NCBI RefSeq assembly: GCF_024746815.1
Contig: NZ_CP080525.1
Location: 4,520,501 to 4,584,500 of the forward strand
Reading direction: 5' to 3'
Length of the DNA: 64,000 nt
DNA from: Mesorhizobium sp. AR07
Lineage (GTDB): Bacteria; Pseudomonadota; Alphaproteobacteria; Rhizobiales; Rhizobiaceae
Shown here: positions 17,410 through 26,715 of the stretch, piece after piece
Position numbering within the stretch: the first letter of the stretch is position 1
Layout: each line of letters opens with the position of its first letter
The notes under the pieces: model-generated
Database searches by the model: none
What the model was told of the DNA's origin: nothing
The model's input: only the letters and a program-made list of their open reading frames with translations
Position numbers and translations under genes: made by a program

Positions 17410-19494
17410 ATGAAAGAGAATTTTTCGGTGCAGCAGCCGGATTCCCTGGGCAGCGTCGTGGCCGGCATCGATGTCGGCGGCACCTTCACCGACCTGCTTT
17501 TGATCGATGGACGCGACGGCGGCCGGGTGCATATCGCCAAGACGCCGACCACGGTCGACAATCAGGCGTTCGGCGTGGTTTCGGCGCTCGGTGCCACCGG
17601 ATTCGCCATCGGCGGCATCGACCTCATCGTGCACGGCACCACCACCACCACCAATGCCGTGCTCGAGCGCCGGCTGGCGAAAACCGGGATGATCACCACG
17701 CGCGGCTTTCGCGATGTGATCGAGCTCGGTCGGCGCACGCGGCCGCAGGCCTATGGCATGACCGGCAGCTTCGTGCCGATCATTCCGCGCAATCTCAGGC
17801 TCGAAGTGTCGGAGCGCGTCGAAGCGTCGGGCACGGTGCGCACGCCGCTCGACGAGGCCGAAATGCGCGCCGCGGTGAAGACGCTGATCGAGGCCGGCTG
17901 CGAGTCCCTCGTCATCCATTTCCTCCATTCCTACGCCAACCCGGCGCATGAGCGGCGCGCCGCCGAAATCGCCGCCGAGTTCTGGCCGAATGGCTACATC
18001 ACCACGGGCCACGCGCTGCTGTCGGAAGCGCGCGAGTTCGAGCGCGGCGTCACCGCTGCGGTCAACGCCTCGGTGCAGCCGATCCTCGAGCGCTATGTCG
18101 AGCGGCTGCGCAAGGAGCTGGCGGCAAAAGGCTATGCCCGCGACTTCCTGATCATGAACGGCAATGGCGGCATGATCTCGGCCCGCTTCGTCACACGTGA
18201 GTCGGCCAAGACCGTGATGTCCGGTCCGGCCTCCGGCGTCATTGCCGCCGCCTATACGGGAAAACGCGCCGGCTTCGAAAACCTCGTCACCTACGACATG
18301 GGCGGCACATCGACCGACGTGGCGTTGATCCGCAACGCCGAGCCGGCGGTGTCGAACGAGATCGAGATCGAATATGCCATGCCGATCCACGTTCCGATGG
18401 TGGCGGTGCACACGGTCGGCGCCGGCGGCGGCTCGATCGCCCGCGTCGACGCGGCCGGCCTGATCCAGATCGGCCCGGAAAGTGCGGGCGCCAATCCCGG
18501 TCCGATCTGCTACGGGCGCGGCGGCCTCGAACCGACCATCACCGACGCCAATTTGGTGCTCGGCCGGCTGGCGCCGAAGAAGCTGCTGGCGGTCGAAAAC
18601 CCGGTCACCGTCGAGCACGTCACCGGGATTTTCGAGAACAGGATCGGCAAGGCCACGGGCCTGTCCGGCGTCGAAGCGGCCGGCGCGGTGCTCAGGCTCG
18701 GCAACATGAAGATGGCGGGCGCCATCCGCATGGTCTCGGTGTCGCGCGGCCATGACCCGCGCGATTTCGCGCTGTTTGCCTTCGGCGGCGCCGGTCCGTT
18801 GCATGCGACAGCCCTGGCACGCGAACTCGGCCTGCCCAAAGTGCTGGTGCCGGCGCGGCCCGGCATCACCAACGCGCTCGGTTGCGTCGTCGCCGACCTG
18901 CGCCACGACTTCGTCAACACGGTCAACCAGCCGGTTGCCGTTCTCGATGAAACTCAGCTTCACGCTGTATTGGAACGGCACCGAAACGAAGGCGAGGAGC
19001 TGATCGGCAAGGAGGCGGTGAAGCCGGAGACGATCCGCGTCAGCCACTCCGCCGACATGCAGTTTGTCGGCCAGACGCACATCATCAACGTGCCGCTGCC
19101 GTCGTCGACGATGACCCGGCACGAACTGCAAGCCCTGTTCGAAAAAGCCTATTTCGCCCGCTTCAAGGTCGAGCTGCCGGAAATCCGCGCCAACCTCGTC
19201 AACCTCAACACCTCGGTCACAGGTGTGCGGCCCGCGATCGATCTGTCGCGATTGATCGACCCGGCCGGGCGCGCCAAAACGCTTGACGAGGCGCGCCGCG
19301 AGATCCGGCCGGTCTGGTATGGCGGGCGCTGGCACGACACGCCTGTGTACGTCAGGGAAAAGCTGCCGCTCGACGCGGTCATCGAAGGCCCTGCGATCCT
19401 CGAACAGATGGATGCGACGACCGTGCTCGAACCCGGCGACCGGGCGCACGGCGACGCCGACGGCAACATCATCATCGACATTGGCGAGGCCTGA
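17410..19494 (+). CDS. hyuA: hydantoinase/oxoprolinase family protein, subunit A
   Basis: 694-residue ATP-dependent amidohydrolase subunit (HyuA/acetophenone carboxylase/5-oxoprolinase superfamily). The actin-like phosphate motif GIDVGGTFTDLLLIDGRD is at the N-terminus, HGTTTTTNAVLERRLAKTGM follows, then the second ATP motif VTYDMGGTSTDVALI, and FGGAGPLHATALARELG late. ATG 17410 is preceded only weakly by a ribosome site. The stop is one base from the hyuB ATG. The substrate (N-methylhydantoin, 5-oxoproline or other lactam) cannot be decided from sequence. Confidence 0.9.
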   Translation: MKENFSVQQPDSLGSVVAGIDVGGTFTDLLLIDGRDGGRVHIAKTPTTVDNQAFGVVSALGATGFAIGGIDLIVHGTTTTTNAVLERRLAKTGMITTRGFRDVIELGRRTRPQAYGMTGSFVPIIPRNLRLEVSERVEASGTVRTPLDEAEMRAAVKTLIEAGCESLVIHFLHSYANPAHERRAAEIAAEFWPNGYITTGHALLSEAREFERGVTAAVNASVQPILERYVERLRKELAAKGYARDFLIMNGNGGMISARFVTRESAKTVMSGPASGVIAAAYTGKRAGFENLVTYDMGGTSTDVALIRNAEPAVSNEIEIEYAMPIHVPMVAVHTVGAGGGSIARVDAAGLIQIGPESAGANPGPICYGRGGLEPTITDANLVLGRLAPKKLLAVENPVTVEHVTGIFENRIGKATGLSGVEAAGAVLRLGNMKMAGAIRMVSVSRGHDPRDFALFAFGGAGPLHATALARELGLPKVLVPARPGITNALGCVVADLRHDFVNTVNQPVAVLDETQLHAVLERHRNEGEELIGKEAVKPETIRVSHSADMQFVGQTHIINVPLPSSTMTRHELQALFEKAYFARFKVELPEIRANLVNLNTSVTGVRPAIDLSRLIDPAGRAKTLDEARREIRPVWYGGRWHDTPVYVREKLPLDAVIEGPAILEQMDATTVLEPGDRAHGDADGNIIIDIGEA

Positions 19495-19495
19495 T

Positions 19496-21238
19496 ATGGC
19501 AAAACTCGACGCCATCACGCTTTCGGTCCTCCAGGCGGCCTTGCAGCAGGTCTGCGACGAGATGGACCTGACGTTTTCGCGCGCTGCCTTTTCGCCTGTC
19601 ATCGCCGAGGCCAACGATCGCTCCGACGGCATCTATTCGGCCGTCGACGGCTCGCTGATCGCGCAAGGCAGCCAGGGCCTGCCGGTGTTTGTCGGCGTCA
19701 TGCAGTATTCGACCAGGACGGTGATCGAGATGATCGCCGACGGCCGCTGCCTACCGCCGGAGCCCGGCGACATCTACATCGTCAACGACCCCTATCTCGG
19801 CGGCACGCATCTGATGGATGTGCGCTTTGCCATGCCGGTCTACCGGGCAGGAAAGATCTTCTGCTGGCTGTCCAACACCGGCCACTGGCCCGATATTGGC
19901 GGTTCGGTGCCAGGCGGCTTCTCGGCCTCGGCAACCGCGGTCGAGCAGGAAGGCCTGCGGCTGCCGCCGGTCAAACTGTTCAAGAAGGGCGTGCTGGATC
20001 CGGAAATCTACGCCATCATCTGCTCCAACATCCGCGTCGCCGACCAGCGCATCGGCGATATCAGAGCCCAGGCCGCGGCATTGCTGATTGGCCAGGACCG
20101 GCTCAATGGAATCCTGGATCGTTACGGAGACGAAACTGTCGTCGAGGCGATCGCCGAACTACGCAGCCGCGCCGCCGAACAGATGCGCGCCAACATATCC
20201 GCCATCCCTGACGGCACCTACCGCTCGAAGGCCTTTGTCGATTCCGACGGGGTGGTCAACGAGCCGCTGACCATCGCGCTTGCCATCGAGAAACAGGGCG
20301 ACACGCTGACCTTCGATTTCGCCGGCTCGTCAAAGCCCTGCGCCGGGCCGATGAACAGCGTGCTGGCGACAACCTTGTCCTCGGTCTATCTCGCCATGCG
20401 CCATATTTTCCCGGACGTGCCGATCAGCGCCGGCGCTTTCGAGCCGCTTGAAGTCAAGCGGCCGGAAGGCACCTTCCTCGACGCCAAATATCCGCGCCCC
20501 GTCTCGGGCTGCGCCGCCGAAGTGTCGCAACGCATCGCCGAAGCGGTGTTCGCGGCGATGGTGCAGGCGCTGCCGAACAAGGTGACCGCGGCGCCCGCCG
20601 GCTCCAGCGGCAATTTCGCGCTCGGCGGCAACGATCCGGCGCGCGGCCGCGACTACGTCATGTACCAGATCTCCGGCGGCGGTTATGGCGGCAATGCCGG
20701 CCATGACGGGTTGACCAATGGCTGCTCGACCATCGGCATCTCAAAGTCGCCGCCGGTCGAGATTATGGAACAGGCGTTTCCTGTGCTCTACCGCCACTAT
20801 GCCTTGCGCGAAGGCTCGGGCGGCGCCGGCAAGCATCGCGGCGGTTTCGGCCTCGCCTATGAGGTCGAAATCCTGCGCGGCGACGCCCGCGCTTCCTTCG
20901 TCATGGACCATGGCCGTTTCGGCCCGCAAGGCGCGCTCGGCGGCAAGGACGGCGCGGTCAATACTGTGACGGTCTTCCGCAACGGCGAGGAGCACGTACC
21001 GCCGCATCTCTCTAAAGAGCAGGACATCGCGCTCAAGGCCGGCGACCGCGTGCGCGTCGGCACGCCGGGCGGCGGTGGTTATGGCGATCCGCTGGAGCGC
21101 GATCCCGATCTGGTGCTGCGTGATGTGGCGCTGGGATACTACACACCAGCGGAAGCCGGCGAAAAATTCGGCGTTGTCCTGTCGGCAGGCGAGTTCGCCG
21201 TTGATCGGAAAGCGACGGACAAGCAACGCGCCGGCTAA
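19496..21238 (+). CDS. hyuB: hydantoinase/oxoprolinase family protein, subunit B
   Basis: 580-residue partner of HyuA. Typical blocks: ALQQVCDEMDLTFSRAAFSP, DIYIVNDPYLGGTHLMDVRF, GHWPDIGGSVPGGFSASAT, ISGGGYGGNAGHDGLTNGCS and the glycine-rich end VGTPGGGGYGDPLERDPDLV. ATG 19496 begins immediately after the hyuA stop, so the subunits are co-translated; upstream in-frame extension overlaps hyuA and is rejected. Confidence 0.9.
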   Translation: MAKLDAITLSVLQAALQQVCDEMDLTFSRAAFSPVIAEANDRSDGIYSAVDGSLIAQGSQGLPVFVGVMQYSTRTVIEMIADGRCLPPEPGDIYIVNDPYLGGTHLMDVRFAMPVYRAGKIFCWLSNTGHWPDIGGSVPGGFSASATAVEQEGLRLPPVKLFKKGVLDPEIYAIICSNIRVADQRIGDIRAQAAALLIGQDRLNGILDRYGDETVVEAIAELRSRAAEQMRANISAIPDGTYRSKAFVDSDGVVNEPLTIALAIEKQGDTLTFDFAGSSKPCAGPMNSVLATTLSSVYLAMRHIFPDVPISAGAFEPLEVKRPEGTFLDAKYPRPVSGCAAEVSQRIAEAVFAAMVQALPNKVTAAPAGSSGNFALGGNDPARGRDYVMYQISGGGYGGNAGHDGLTNGCSTIGISKSPPVEIMEQAFPVLYRHYALREGSGGAGKHRGGFGLAYEVEILRGDARASFVMDHGRFGPQGALGGKDGAVNTVTVFRNGEEHVPPHLSKEQDIALKAGDRVRVGTPGGGGYGDPLERDPDLVLRDVALGYYTPAEAGEKFGVVLSAGEFAVDRKATDKQRAG

Positions 21239-21353
21239 CACTGCCGGCGGCTTGGATCGCTTGCCGCGCCGTGATCGGCGCATGACATGTCGTTTCCGTC
21301 TCCGCCGGAGTCACGAAAGACCGTAGACTTCTCGCTCAACGGAGATCTGGAGC

Positions 21354-22131
21354 ATGCGTCTTTTCGGTCGTTTCGTGCTTGCCGCTTCCGTCGCTCTTGC
21401 CCTTGCCACCGGTGCTGCGTCCGCCCAGGACAAGAAGCTCAGGATCGGCACCGAGGGCGCCTATCCGCCCTTCAACTACGCCAATGCCGACGGCACGCTG
21501 GGCGGCTTCGACATCGACCTTGGCAAGGCGCTGTGCGCCGAGATGAAGACCGAATGCGAGTTCACCGTGCAGGATTTCGACGGCTCCATTCCGGCGCTGC
21601 AGGCTGGCAAGTTCGATGCGATCATCAACATCACCATCACGCCCGAGCGGGCCGAGAAGGTCGAGTTCACCCACAAATACTACCAGACGCCGCCAGCCAT
21701 CGCGGTGCCGAAGGAGTCGACCATATCAGGCACCTCGCCGGACGATCTGAAAGGCAAGGTGCTCGGCGTGCAGACCGCGACCATCCACCAGAAATTCGCC
21801 GAGCAGAAATACGCAGGCTCGACCGTCAAGGCCTATCCGACCGGCGATGACGCCCGCACCGACATGGCCAATGGCCGCTTGGATGCGATGATGGATGGCT
21901 CGATCATCTTGACCGAATGGCTGAAGAAGCCCGACGGCGCCTGCTGCAAGCTGCTCGGCACCTTCACGGCCGACCCGGCCATTCATGGGCCGGGCGTCGG
22001 CATCGCGCTGCAGAAGGGCAACAAGGAACTGGCCGACAAGCTCACATGCGGCCATCGATGCACTGCGCGCCAATGGAAAGTACAAGGAAATCAACGATAA
22101 ATACTTCTCGTTCGACGTCTACGGCAACTGA
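21354..22131 (+). pseudogene. amino-acid ABC transporter binding protein, +1 frameshift near 22045
   Basis: Polar amino-acid binding protein (ArgT/HisJ type) with a Sec signal peptide (MRLFGRFVLAASVALALATG, cleavage after ASA) and GAYPPFNYANADGTLGGFDI at the mature N-terminus. The reading frame is normal to about residue 230 (KGNKELADKL), then runs into TCGHRCTARQWK and stops at 22100. Dropping one base in CTCACATGCG (22041-22050, most simply C22045) restores NAAIDALRANGKYKEINDKY and a normal end at 22131. No permease or ATPase gene adjoins. It is either a recent inactivation or a sequencing error; the rest of the gene is intact. Confidence 0.82.
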
Positions 22132-22156
22132 GACCGCCTCGGGATCGCAATGAACA

Positions 22157-23284
22157 ATGGAGACTTTCTTGGCTGAGCGGCGCTCCCCCTTCTACAGCAG
22201 CATCGTTGGACTGGGCGCGACCATGGGTCGGGTCGGCGGCGATTTCATCTCGGCCAAAACCTATTCCGGCATCGCCGACGAGCACCTGAACACCCGCAGG
22301 AATGTCGGCGTCCAGGATCTCAGCACCATGGGCAAGATGGACATCAAGGGGCCCGACGCTGAGGCGCTGGTCAACCATGTCATCGTCAACGATGCCGCGG
22401 CGATGAAGCCGGGCCAGGTCCGCTATTCCACGGTCTGCCGCGAGGATGGCGGCATCATGGATGACCTCACCGTCTTCCGTCTGGCGCCGGAGCATTTCAT
22501 GCTGGTCACCGGCTCGGTCAACCGCCTGAAGATGCTGCCCTGGCTGTTGCATCATGCGCAGGGCCGCAAGGCTTATGTCACCGACACCACCGCGGCGATT
22601 GCCTTCCCGACCATCCAAGGCCCGCGCTCGCCAGAACTCTTGAAGGCGTTGATCACGGATGCCGATCTGGATGGCCTCAAGCGCTGGTCTTTCACCTCAG
22701 GGCGTATCGGCGAAACGAAAGTGCTGATCTCGCGCACCGGCGTGACCGGCGAACTCGGCTTCGAACTGTTCGTGCCGGCCGACGAGGCGGCCTCGGTCTG
22801 GGACGCGTTGATGCGAACCGGCCGCGATTTTGGCCTCAAACCCTATGGCGTGCTGGCGATGTTCACGCTCGGGCTGGAAAAGGCCTATCCGGCGCATGGT
22901 ATCGACATGGACGAGACCCGCACGCCGTTCCATGTCGGCCTCGACCGCTGGATCAAGTTCGACAAGGGCGATTTCGTCGGCCGCGAAGCACTGCTCAAGG
23001 TCCGCGACAAGGGCCTCGACGAGCAATGGGTCGGGCTGATCCTCGACGGCGACAAACCGGCGGCGACGGATGCCAGGGTTCTCGCCGATGGCGAGGATGC
23101 CGGCATCGTAACCTACAGCGACCACGGCTATTCCCTCGGCAAGGTGCTGGCGACGGCGCATCTGCGGCTGCCTTTCACCGCTGTTGGCACCGAGCTCAAC
23201 ATCGACATCGACGGCAAGCCGACCCGCGCGGTCGTTGCACCGATCCCGTTCTTCGATCCCGAGGGGGTCAGGTTGCGAGGCTAG
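22157..23284 (+). CDS. GcvT-like aminomethyltransferase / folate-binding protein
   Basis: 375-residue member of the GcvT (T-protein) family that transfers one-carbon units to tetrahydrofolate. Family features: VQDLSTMGKMDIKGPDAEAL, RYSTVCREDGGIMDDLTVFR (folate-pocket region), TGVTGELGFELFVPADEA, and the C-terminal barrel ending APIPFFDPEGVRLRG. No H-, P- or L-protein gene is near, so it is likely a stand-alone demethylase-type relative rather than the housekeeping T-protein. ATG 22157 has a poor ribosome site; TTG at 22169, seven bases after GGAG, is an alternative start. Confidence 0.82.
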   Translation: METFLAERRSPFYSSIVGLGATMGRVGGDFISAKTYSGIADEHLNTRRNVGVQDLSTMGKMDIKGPDAEALVNHVIVNDAAAMKPGQVRYSTVCREDGGIMDDLTVFRLAPEHFMLVTGSVNRLKMLPWLLHHAQGRKAYVTDTTAAIAFPTIQGPRSPELLKALITDADLDGLKRWSFTSGRIGETKVLISRTGVTGELGFELFVPADEAASVWDALMRTGRDFGLKPYGVLAMFTLGLEKAYPAHGIDMDETRTPFHVGLDRWIKFDKGDFVGREALLKVRDKGLDEQWVGLILDGDKPAATDARVLADGEDAGIVTYSDHGYSLGKVLATAHLRLPFTAVGTELNIDIDGKPTRAVVAPIPFFDPEGVRLRG

Positions 23285-23341
23285 ACGCTTGCTTCGGAAA
23301 TCGTTTTGGTCTCCCCTCCGGGCTTATGGTATGATCTCCAG

Positions 23342-23545
23342 ATGAAATCTCCCAGCTCAAGAATCAGTCGTTCAGCCAAGACCGGCCAGTTCGTACTGAC
23401 CAGTGTGCGCGGTGAGAAGATCAGCGCGGTGGAAGGCATGAAGCTGTCGCCGCGCATGAGCGAGGTCCTTAGCCAAGGTGCGCGCCGCGGGCTGTCCGGT
23501 GATGAGCGGCGTTCGCTCATCAAGGAAGAAATCCGCAGGAAATAG
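23342..23545 (+). CDS. small basic protein of unknown function
   Basis: 67 residues, rich in Arg, Lys and Ser (MKSPSSRISRSAKTGQFVLT ... SLIKEEIRRK). No known domain is recognised. The wording MSEVLSQGARRGLSGDERRS resembles short DNA-binding or antitoxin-like proteins common in rhizobia, but no toxin partner adjoins. The start at 23342 is chosen over 23306 because the extra 12 residues look non-coding. Confidence 0.55.
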   Translation: MKSPSSRISRSAKTGQFVLTSVRGEKISAVEGMKLSPRMSEVLSQGARRGLSGDERRSLIKEEIRRK

Positions 23546-23571
23546 TCATACAGTGTCACTCTGGTCAGCCG

Positions 23572-23756
23572 TCGGCGCTGCCCCTCACCTGCCTGCCGGC
23601 ATCCTCTCCCCGTATAGTGACGGGGGGAGGGGCGCTCTCATCGCCGATTTCGCCAATCACCAGCGTTGCAGGAAGAACGCCAACATTGCGGCCGGACATC
23701 TCTCCCCGTTCTACGGGGAGAGATGTCCGGCAGGACAGTGAGGGGCGGCGCCAACG
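23572..23756. repeat. palindromic intergenic repeat, copy 4 (uninterrupted IS110 target)
   Basis: Starts TCGGCGCTGCCCCTCACC and ends with the near-complement GGACAGTGAGGGGCGGCGCC. Inner arms CTCTCCCCGTATAGTGACGG and ACATCTCTCCCCGTTCTACG belong to hairpins. It is the intact counterpart of copy 2 and contains GCCCCTCACCTGCC at 23580-23593, a near-perfect match to the bridge RNA target guides. It fills the gap to metI; no gene is seen. Confidence 0.8.
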
Positions 23757-23808
23757 GTAAGATTGTTTCGTGAGCAGGTCCGGCCAATCCGAATGTTCAG
23801 CCGGCTCA

Positions 23809-24468
23809 TCATCTTCGATCCAGCCTCGCCACCAGTCGGTCGCCCGCCCATTGGATGCCGCAGACCAGGATAATCAGCACGATGACCACGGCGATCATGA
23901 CGCTGGTCTCAAACCGCTGATAGCCGTAGCGGATGGCGAGGTCGCCGAGCCCGCCGGCGCCGATGGCGCCGGCCATGGCCGAGGCACCGATCAGTGTCAC
24001 CAGCGTCACCGTGAAGCCGGCGACGATGCCGGGCAGCGCTTCGGGCACCAGCACCTCACGGATGATCGTCCAGCGATTGCCGCCCATGGCGCGCGCCGCC
24101 TCGATCAAGCCATGGTCGACTTCGCGCAGCGACACTTCGGCGATGCGGGCATAATAGGGCGTGGCGGCGATCGACAGCGGCACGATGGCCGCCCAGGTGC
24201 CGATCGAGGTGCCGACGATCAGACGCGTCACCGGGATCAACGCGACCAAAAGGATGATGAAGGGTACCGAGCGGAAGCCGTTGATGACGGCGCCGAGCGC
24301 ACGGTTCACCCACGGGCTTTCGGCAATGCCGCCGCGATCGGTGGCGACCAGCGCAAGCCCGAGCGGCAGGCCGAAGACCAGCGAGATGAGGCCGGATGCG
24401 GCCGTCATCAGCACGGTTTCCCAGATCGAACGCAGCAGAAGCTCAAACAGGATTGGCGACATGGCCAA
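23809..24468 (-). CDS. metI: methionine-type ABC transporter permease
   Basis: 219-residue MetI-family permease with five to six hydrophobic segments. The ATPase-contact loop reads HGLIEAARAMGGNRWTIIRE, followed by VLVPEALPGIVAGFTVTLVT and GAIGAGGLGDLAIRYGYQRF, a strong MetI signature. It starts inside the end of metN (overlap ~26 bases), indicating coupling. An alternative start is ATG 24462. Substrate is D/L-methionine or a related compound by family. Confidence 0.9.
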   Translation of the reverse strand: MAMSPILFELLLRSIWETVLMTAASGLISLVFGLPLGLALVATDRGGIAESPWVNRALGAVINGFRSVPFIILLVALIPVTRLIVGTSIGTWAAIVPLSIAATPYYARIAEVSLREVDHGLIEAARAMGGNRWTIIREVLVPEALPGIVAGFTVTLVTLIGASAMAGAIGAGGLGDLAIRYGYQRFETSVMIAVVIVLIILVCGIQWAGDRLVARLDRR

Positions 24469-25531
24469 GCACCTCCACCCGCGCCTGGCGGGATTTCAGG
24501 AATGTGATGACTTCAGCGAGATGACTTGCATCGCTGCCCGAAACAGAAAGGAACAGCGTGCCAACGGGCTGCTGCTGGATATGGTCTATGCCGCCATGGA
24601 CGAGGCGGAAGGAGCCTGGAACGGCAGTGGCGAGGTCGGACAGCAGCGGACCTCGCGCGGCCTCGCCGGCCACGTCCACGCGCAGGATCGTCTCCGTCCC
24701 GGCCGATGGCAGCAGCCGGGCTGCGAGTTCGGCCGGCAGCTGCGGCCGGATGGCGCCGAGCAGGCTGCGGGTGATGTCGGAACGCGGATCGGCGAAGACC
24801 GACCAGACCGGCCCTTCCTCGACAATGCGGCCGGCGTCGATCACCGCCACCCTGTCGGCGATCGAGCGGATCACCTCCATCTCATGGGTGATGAGCAGGA
24901 TGGTTAGGCCAAGCTGCCGGTTGATGTCTTTCAGCAGGGCAAGAATGGAACGCGTCGTCTCCGGGTCGAGCGCTGAAGTGGCTTCGTCCGACAGCAGCAG
25001 CGCCGGCCGCGCGGCGAGCGCCCTGGCGATGCCGACGCGCTGCTTCTGGCCGCCCGACAGCGACGCCGGATAGGCCTTGGCCTTTTCCGACAGGCCGACG
25101 AGGTCGAGCAGTTCGGCGGCGCGCCGCAGCCGTTCGGCCTTCGGCCGGCCCTCGATCTTCAGCGGCAGCGCCACATTGTCCTCGACCGTCTTGGCCGACA
25201 GCAGATTGAAATGCTGGAAGATCATGCCGATGCGCCGCCGCAACGGCTGCAGGTCGCGCTCGCCGAGCCGGCTGATCTCGCGGCCCTCGATGAAGACCTC
25301 GCCGGAATCGGGCTGTTCCAGCCCGTTCAGGCAGCGGATCAGCGTCGACTTACCGGCGCCGCTGCGGCCGATGATGCCGAGGATCTCGCCCTTGCGCACC
25401 GTCAGCGAGACACCGTCGAGCGCCGCCGTCGCGCCGAAGCGGCGCTTCAGGTCGACAAGGCGCACCACGTCTCGCGGTGTTGCGCCTGGCTGATCCGTGG
25501 TCTCGACGGTTGCGGCAAAATGCTGGTTCAT
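24443..25531 (-). CDS. metN: methionine-type ABC transporter ATPase
   Basis: 362-residue ATPase. Walker A GRSGAGKSTLIRCLNGLE, Q loop IFQHFNLLSAKTVEDNVALP, signature LSGGQKQRVGIARALAARP, Walker B LLSDEATSALDPETTRSILA and switch ITHEMEVIRSIADRVAV are seen. Residues ~275-360 form the C-terminal NIL domain that binds methionine and inhibits transport. The HFNLLSAKT wording is diagnostic for MetN. Order metQ-metN-metI on the minus strand. Confidence 0.93.
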   Translation of the reverse strand: MNQHFAATVETTDQPGATPRDVVRLVDLKRRFGATAALDGVSLTVRKGEILGIIGRSGAGKSTLIRCLNGLEQPDSGEVFIEGREISRLGERDLQPLRRRIGMIFQHFNLLSAKTVEDNVALPLKIEGRPKAERLRRAAELLDLVGLSEKAKAYPASLSGGQKQRVGIARALAARPALLLSDEATSALDPETTRSILALLKDINRQLGLTILLITHEMEVIRSIADRVAVIDAGRIVEEGPVWSVFADPRSDITRSLLGAIRPQLPAELAARLLPSAGTETILRVDVAGEAARGPLLSDLATAVPGSFRLVHGGIDHIQQQPVGTLFLSVSGSDASHLAEVITFLKSRQARVEVLGHVANPV

Positions 25532-25616
25532 GCGCGGATCCCAAAATGCGATTGCGGCCCGCGCCTTGCGCGGACCGCTTTCCCAGTTAAAGCAGGCACG
25601 TTAGCGCCCACAGTCC

Positions 25617-26471
25617 TCAATAGGCGCTAAGGCCGGTGCCCTTGTAGACCTTGTCGAACTCGGCCTTCACCGCCTCGTTCTGATAGGAAGCCACCAGCGT
25701 CTTCACCCAGGCCTTGTTCTCGTTACCGACCTTGACCGCGATGAAATTGCGGTAGGGATTGTCGGCGATGGGCTCCTGCGCGATGCGGTTTTCCGGCGTC
25801 AGGCCGCTTTTCAGCGCCCAGTCGGTGTTGACCACCGCCGCATCGAGATCCTCGACCGAGCGGCCGACAATGCCGGCGTCGAGCTCCTTGATCACCACCT
25901 TCTTGGCATTCTCGGCGATGTCGGCGGTGGTGGCGAGAATGCCTGTGCCATCCCTGAGCTTGATCACGCCCTCGTGCTGCAGCACGCGCAGCGCGCGGCC
26001 TTCATTGGACGGATCGTTGGGCACGCCGATCACCGCGCCCTCGGGCAGGTCGGCGACCGCTTTGTACTTCTTCGAATAAAGGCCGATCGGCCAGACGCCG
26101 GTATAGCCGACGCGCACGATGTGGTAGCCCTGCGTCTTGATCTGGTTGTCGAGATAGGGCTGGTGCTGGAAGGCGTTGGCATCGATTTCGCCGCGCTCGA
26201 GCGCCTCGTTGGGCTGGGTGTAGTCGTTGAACACCACGGTCTCGATGGCGAGACCCTTTTCGGCAGCCTGCGCGACGACGACCCGCCAGACGTCCTCGTC
26301 CTCGCCGCTGATGATGCCGACCTTGATCGCCTTCTTGTCCTCGGCGAACGACACGCTGGGCGCCATCAGGCTGCCGATGGCGACGGCTGACGCGAACAGC
26401 AGAGCCAGGCCTCCGCGCCGGTTGAGGGTTGACCAAAGGGAAGAGGACAAAGTGTTTCCTGAGTCAGTCAT
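25617..26471 (-). CDS. metQ: methionine-type ABC transporter substrate-binding protein (NlpA family)
   Basis: 284-residue MetQ/NlpA-family binding protein. A long N-region precedes a hydrophobic signal (GGLALLFASAVAIGSLMA) with cleavage likely after SFA; no lipobox Cys is present, so it is a soluble periplasmic protein. Family blocks: KVGIISGEDEDVWRVVVAQA, VVFNDYTQPNEALERGEIDA and NAFQHQPYLDNQIKTQGYHI. ATG 26471 is preferred to 26498. It is the first gene of metQNI. Confidence 0.88.
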   Translation of the reverse strand: MTDSGNTLSSSLWSTLNRRGGLALLFASAVAIGSLMAPSVSFAEDKKAIKVGIISGEDEDVWRVVVAQAAEKGLAIETVVFNDYTQPNEALERGEIDANAFQHQPYLDNQIKTQGYHIVRVGYTGVWPIGLYSKKYKAVADLPEGAVIGVPNDPSNEGRALRVLQHEGVIKLRDGTGILATTADIAENAKKVVIKELDAGIVGRSVEDLDAAVVNTDWALKSGLTPENRIAQEPIADNPYRNFIAVKVGNENKAWVKTLVASYQNEAVKAEFDKVYKGTGLSAY

Positions 26472-26715
26472 GATTGATCTCTGCGGTTGTGAAGTCATGG
26501 CGGCCGGGCGGATTGCCGAGCCTTGATCACATCGTCAGAAATTCTATCGATTTTATCAAAGAAAGCGTTTCGCCGTTCCCGTCAAAGCCGGGAATATTCT
26601 CTCAAAATTTTCAAGAGAGTGAGCACAAGACGCCGCCGGACCGACCGCGGCGGCTGCGTTGCGATCCCGCATGCCTTAGCGAAAGGTCAGATTCGCAGAT
26701 CGCCCGGCCCTGACC
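26472..26715. other. intergenic region upstream of metQ
   Basis: 244 bases between the ALDH stop and metQ. A weak inverted repeat CTCTC/GAGAG flanks AAAATTTTCAA near 26598-26618. I looked for a SAM riboswitch and could not identify one. Confidence 0.4.

Noticed and set aside
16333..19632. 1099-codon open frame on the minus strand
   Set aside because: It lies antisense across fpr and hyuA, has no recognisable domain apart from the fpr stretch in another frame, and shows the Arg/Asp/Gly-rich composition of an antisense shadow in GC-rich DNA.
23342..23545. Toxin-antitoxin pair
   Set aside because: Only one small basic protein is present; no partner reading frame with coding character adjoins it.
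26472..26715. SAM riboswitch before metQNI
   Set aside because: Searched by eye for SAM-I and SAM-II features; none was convincing.
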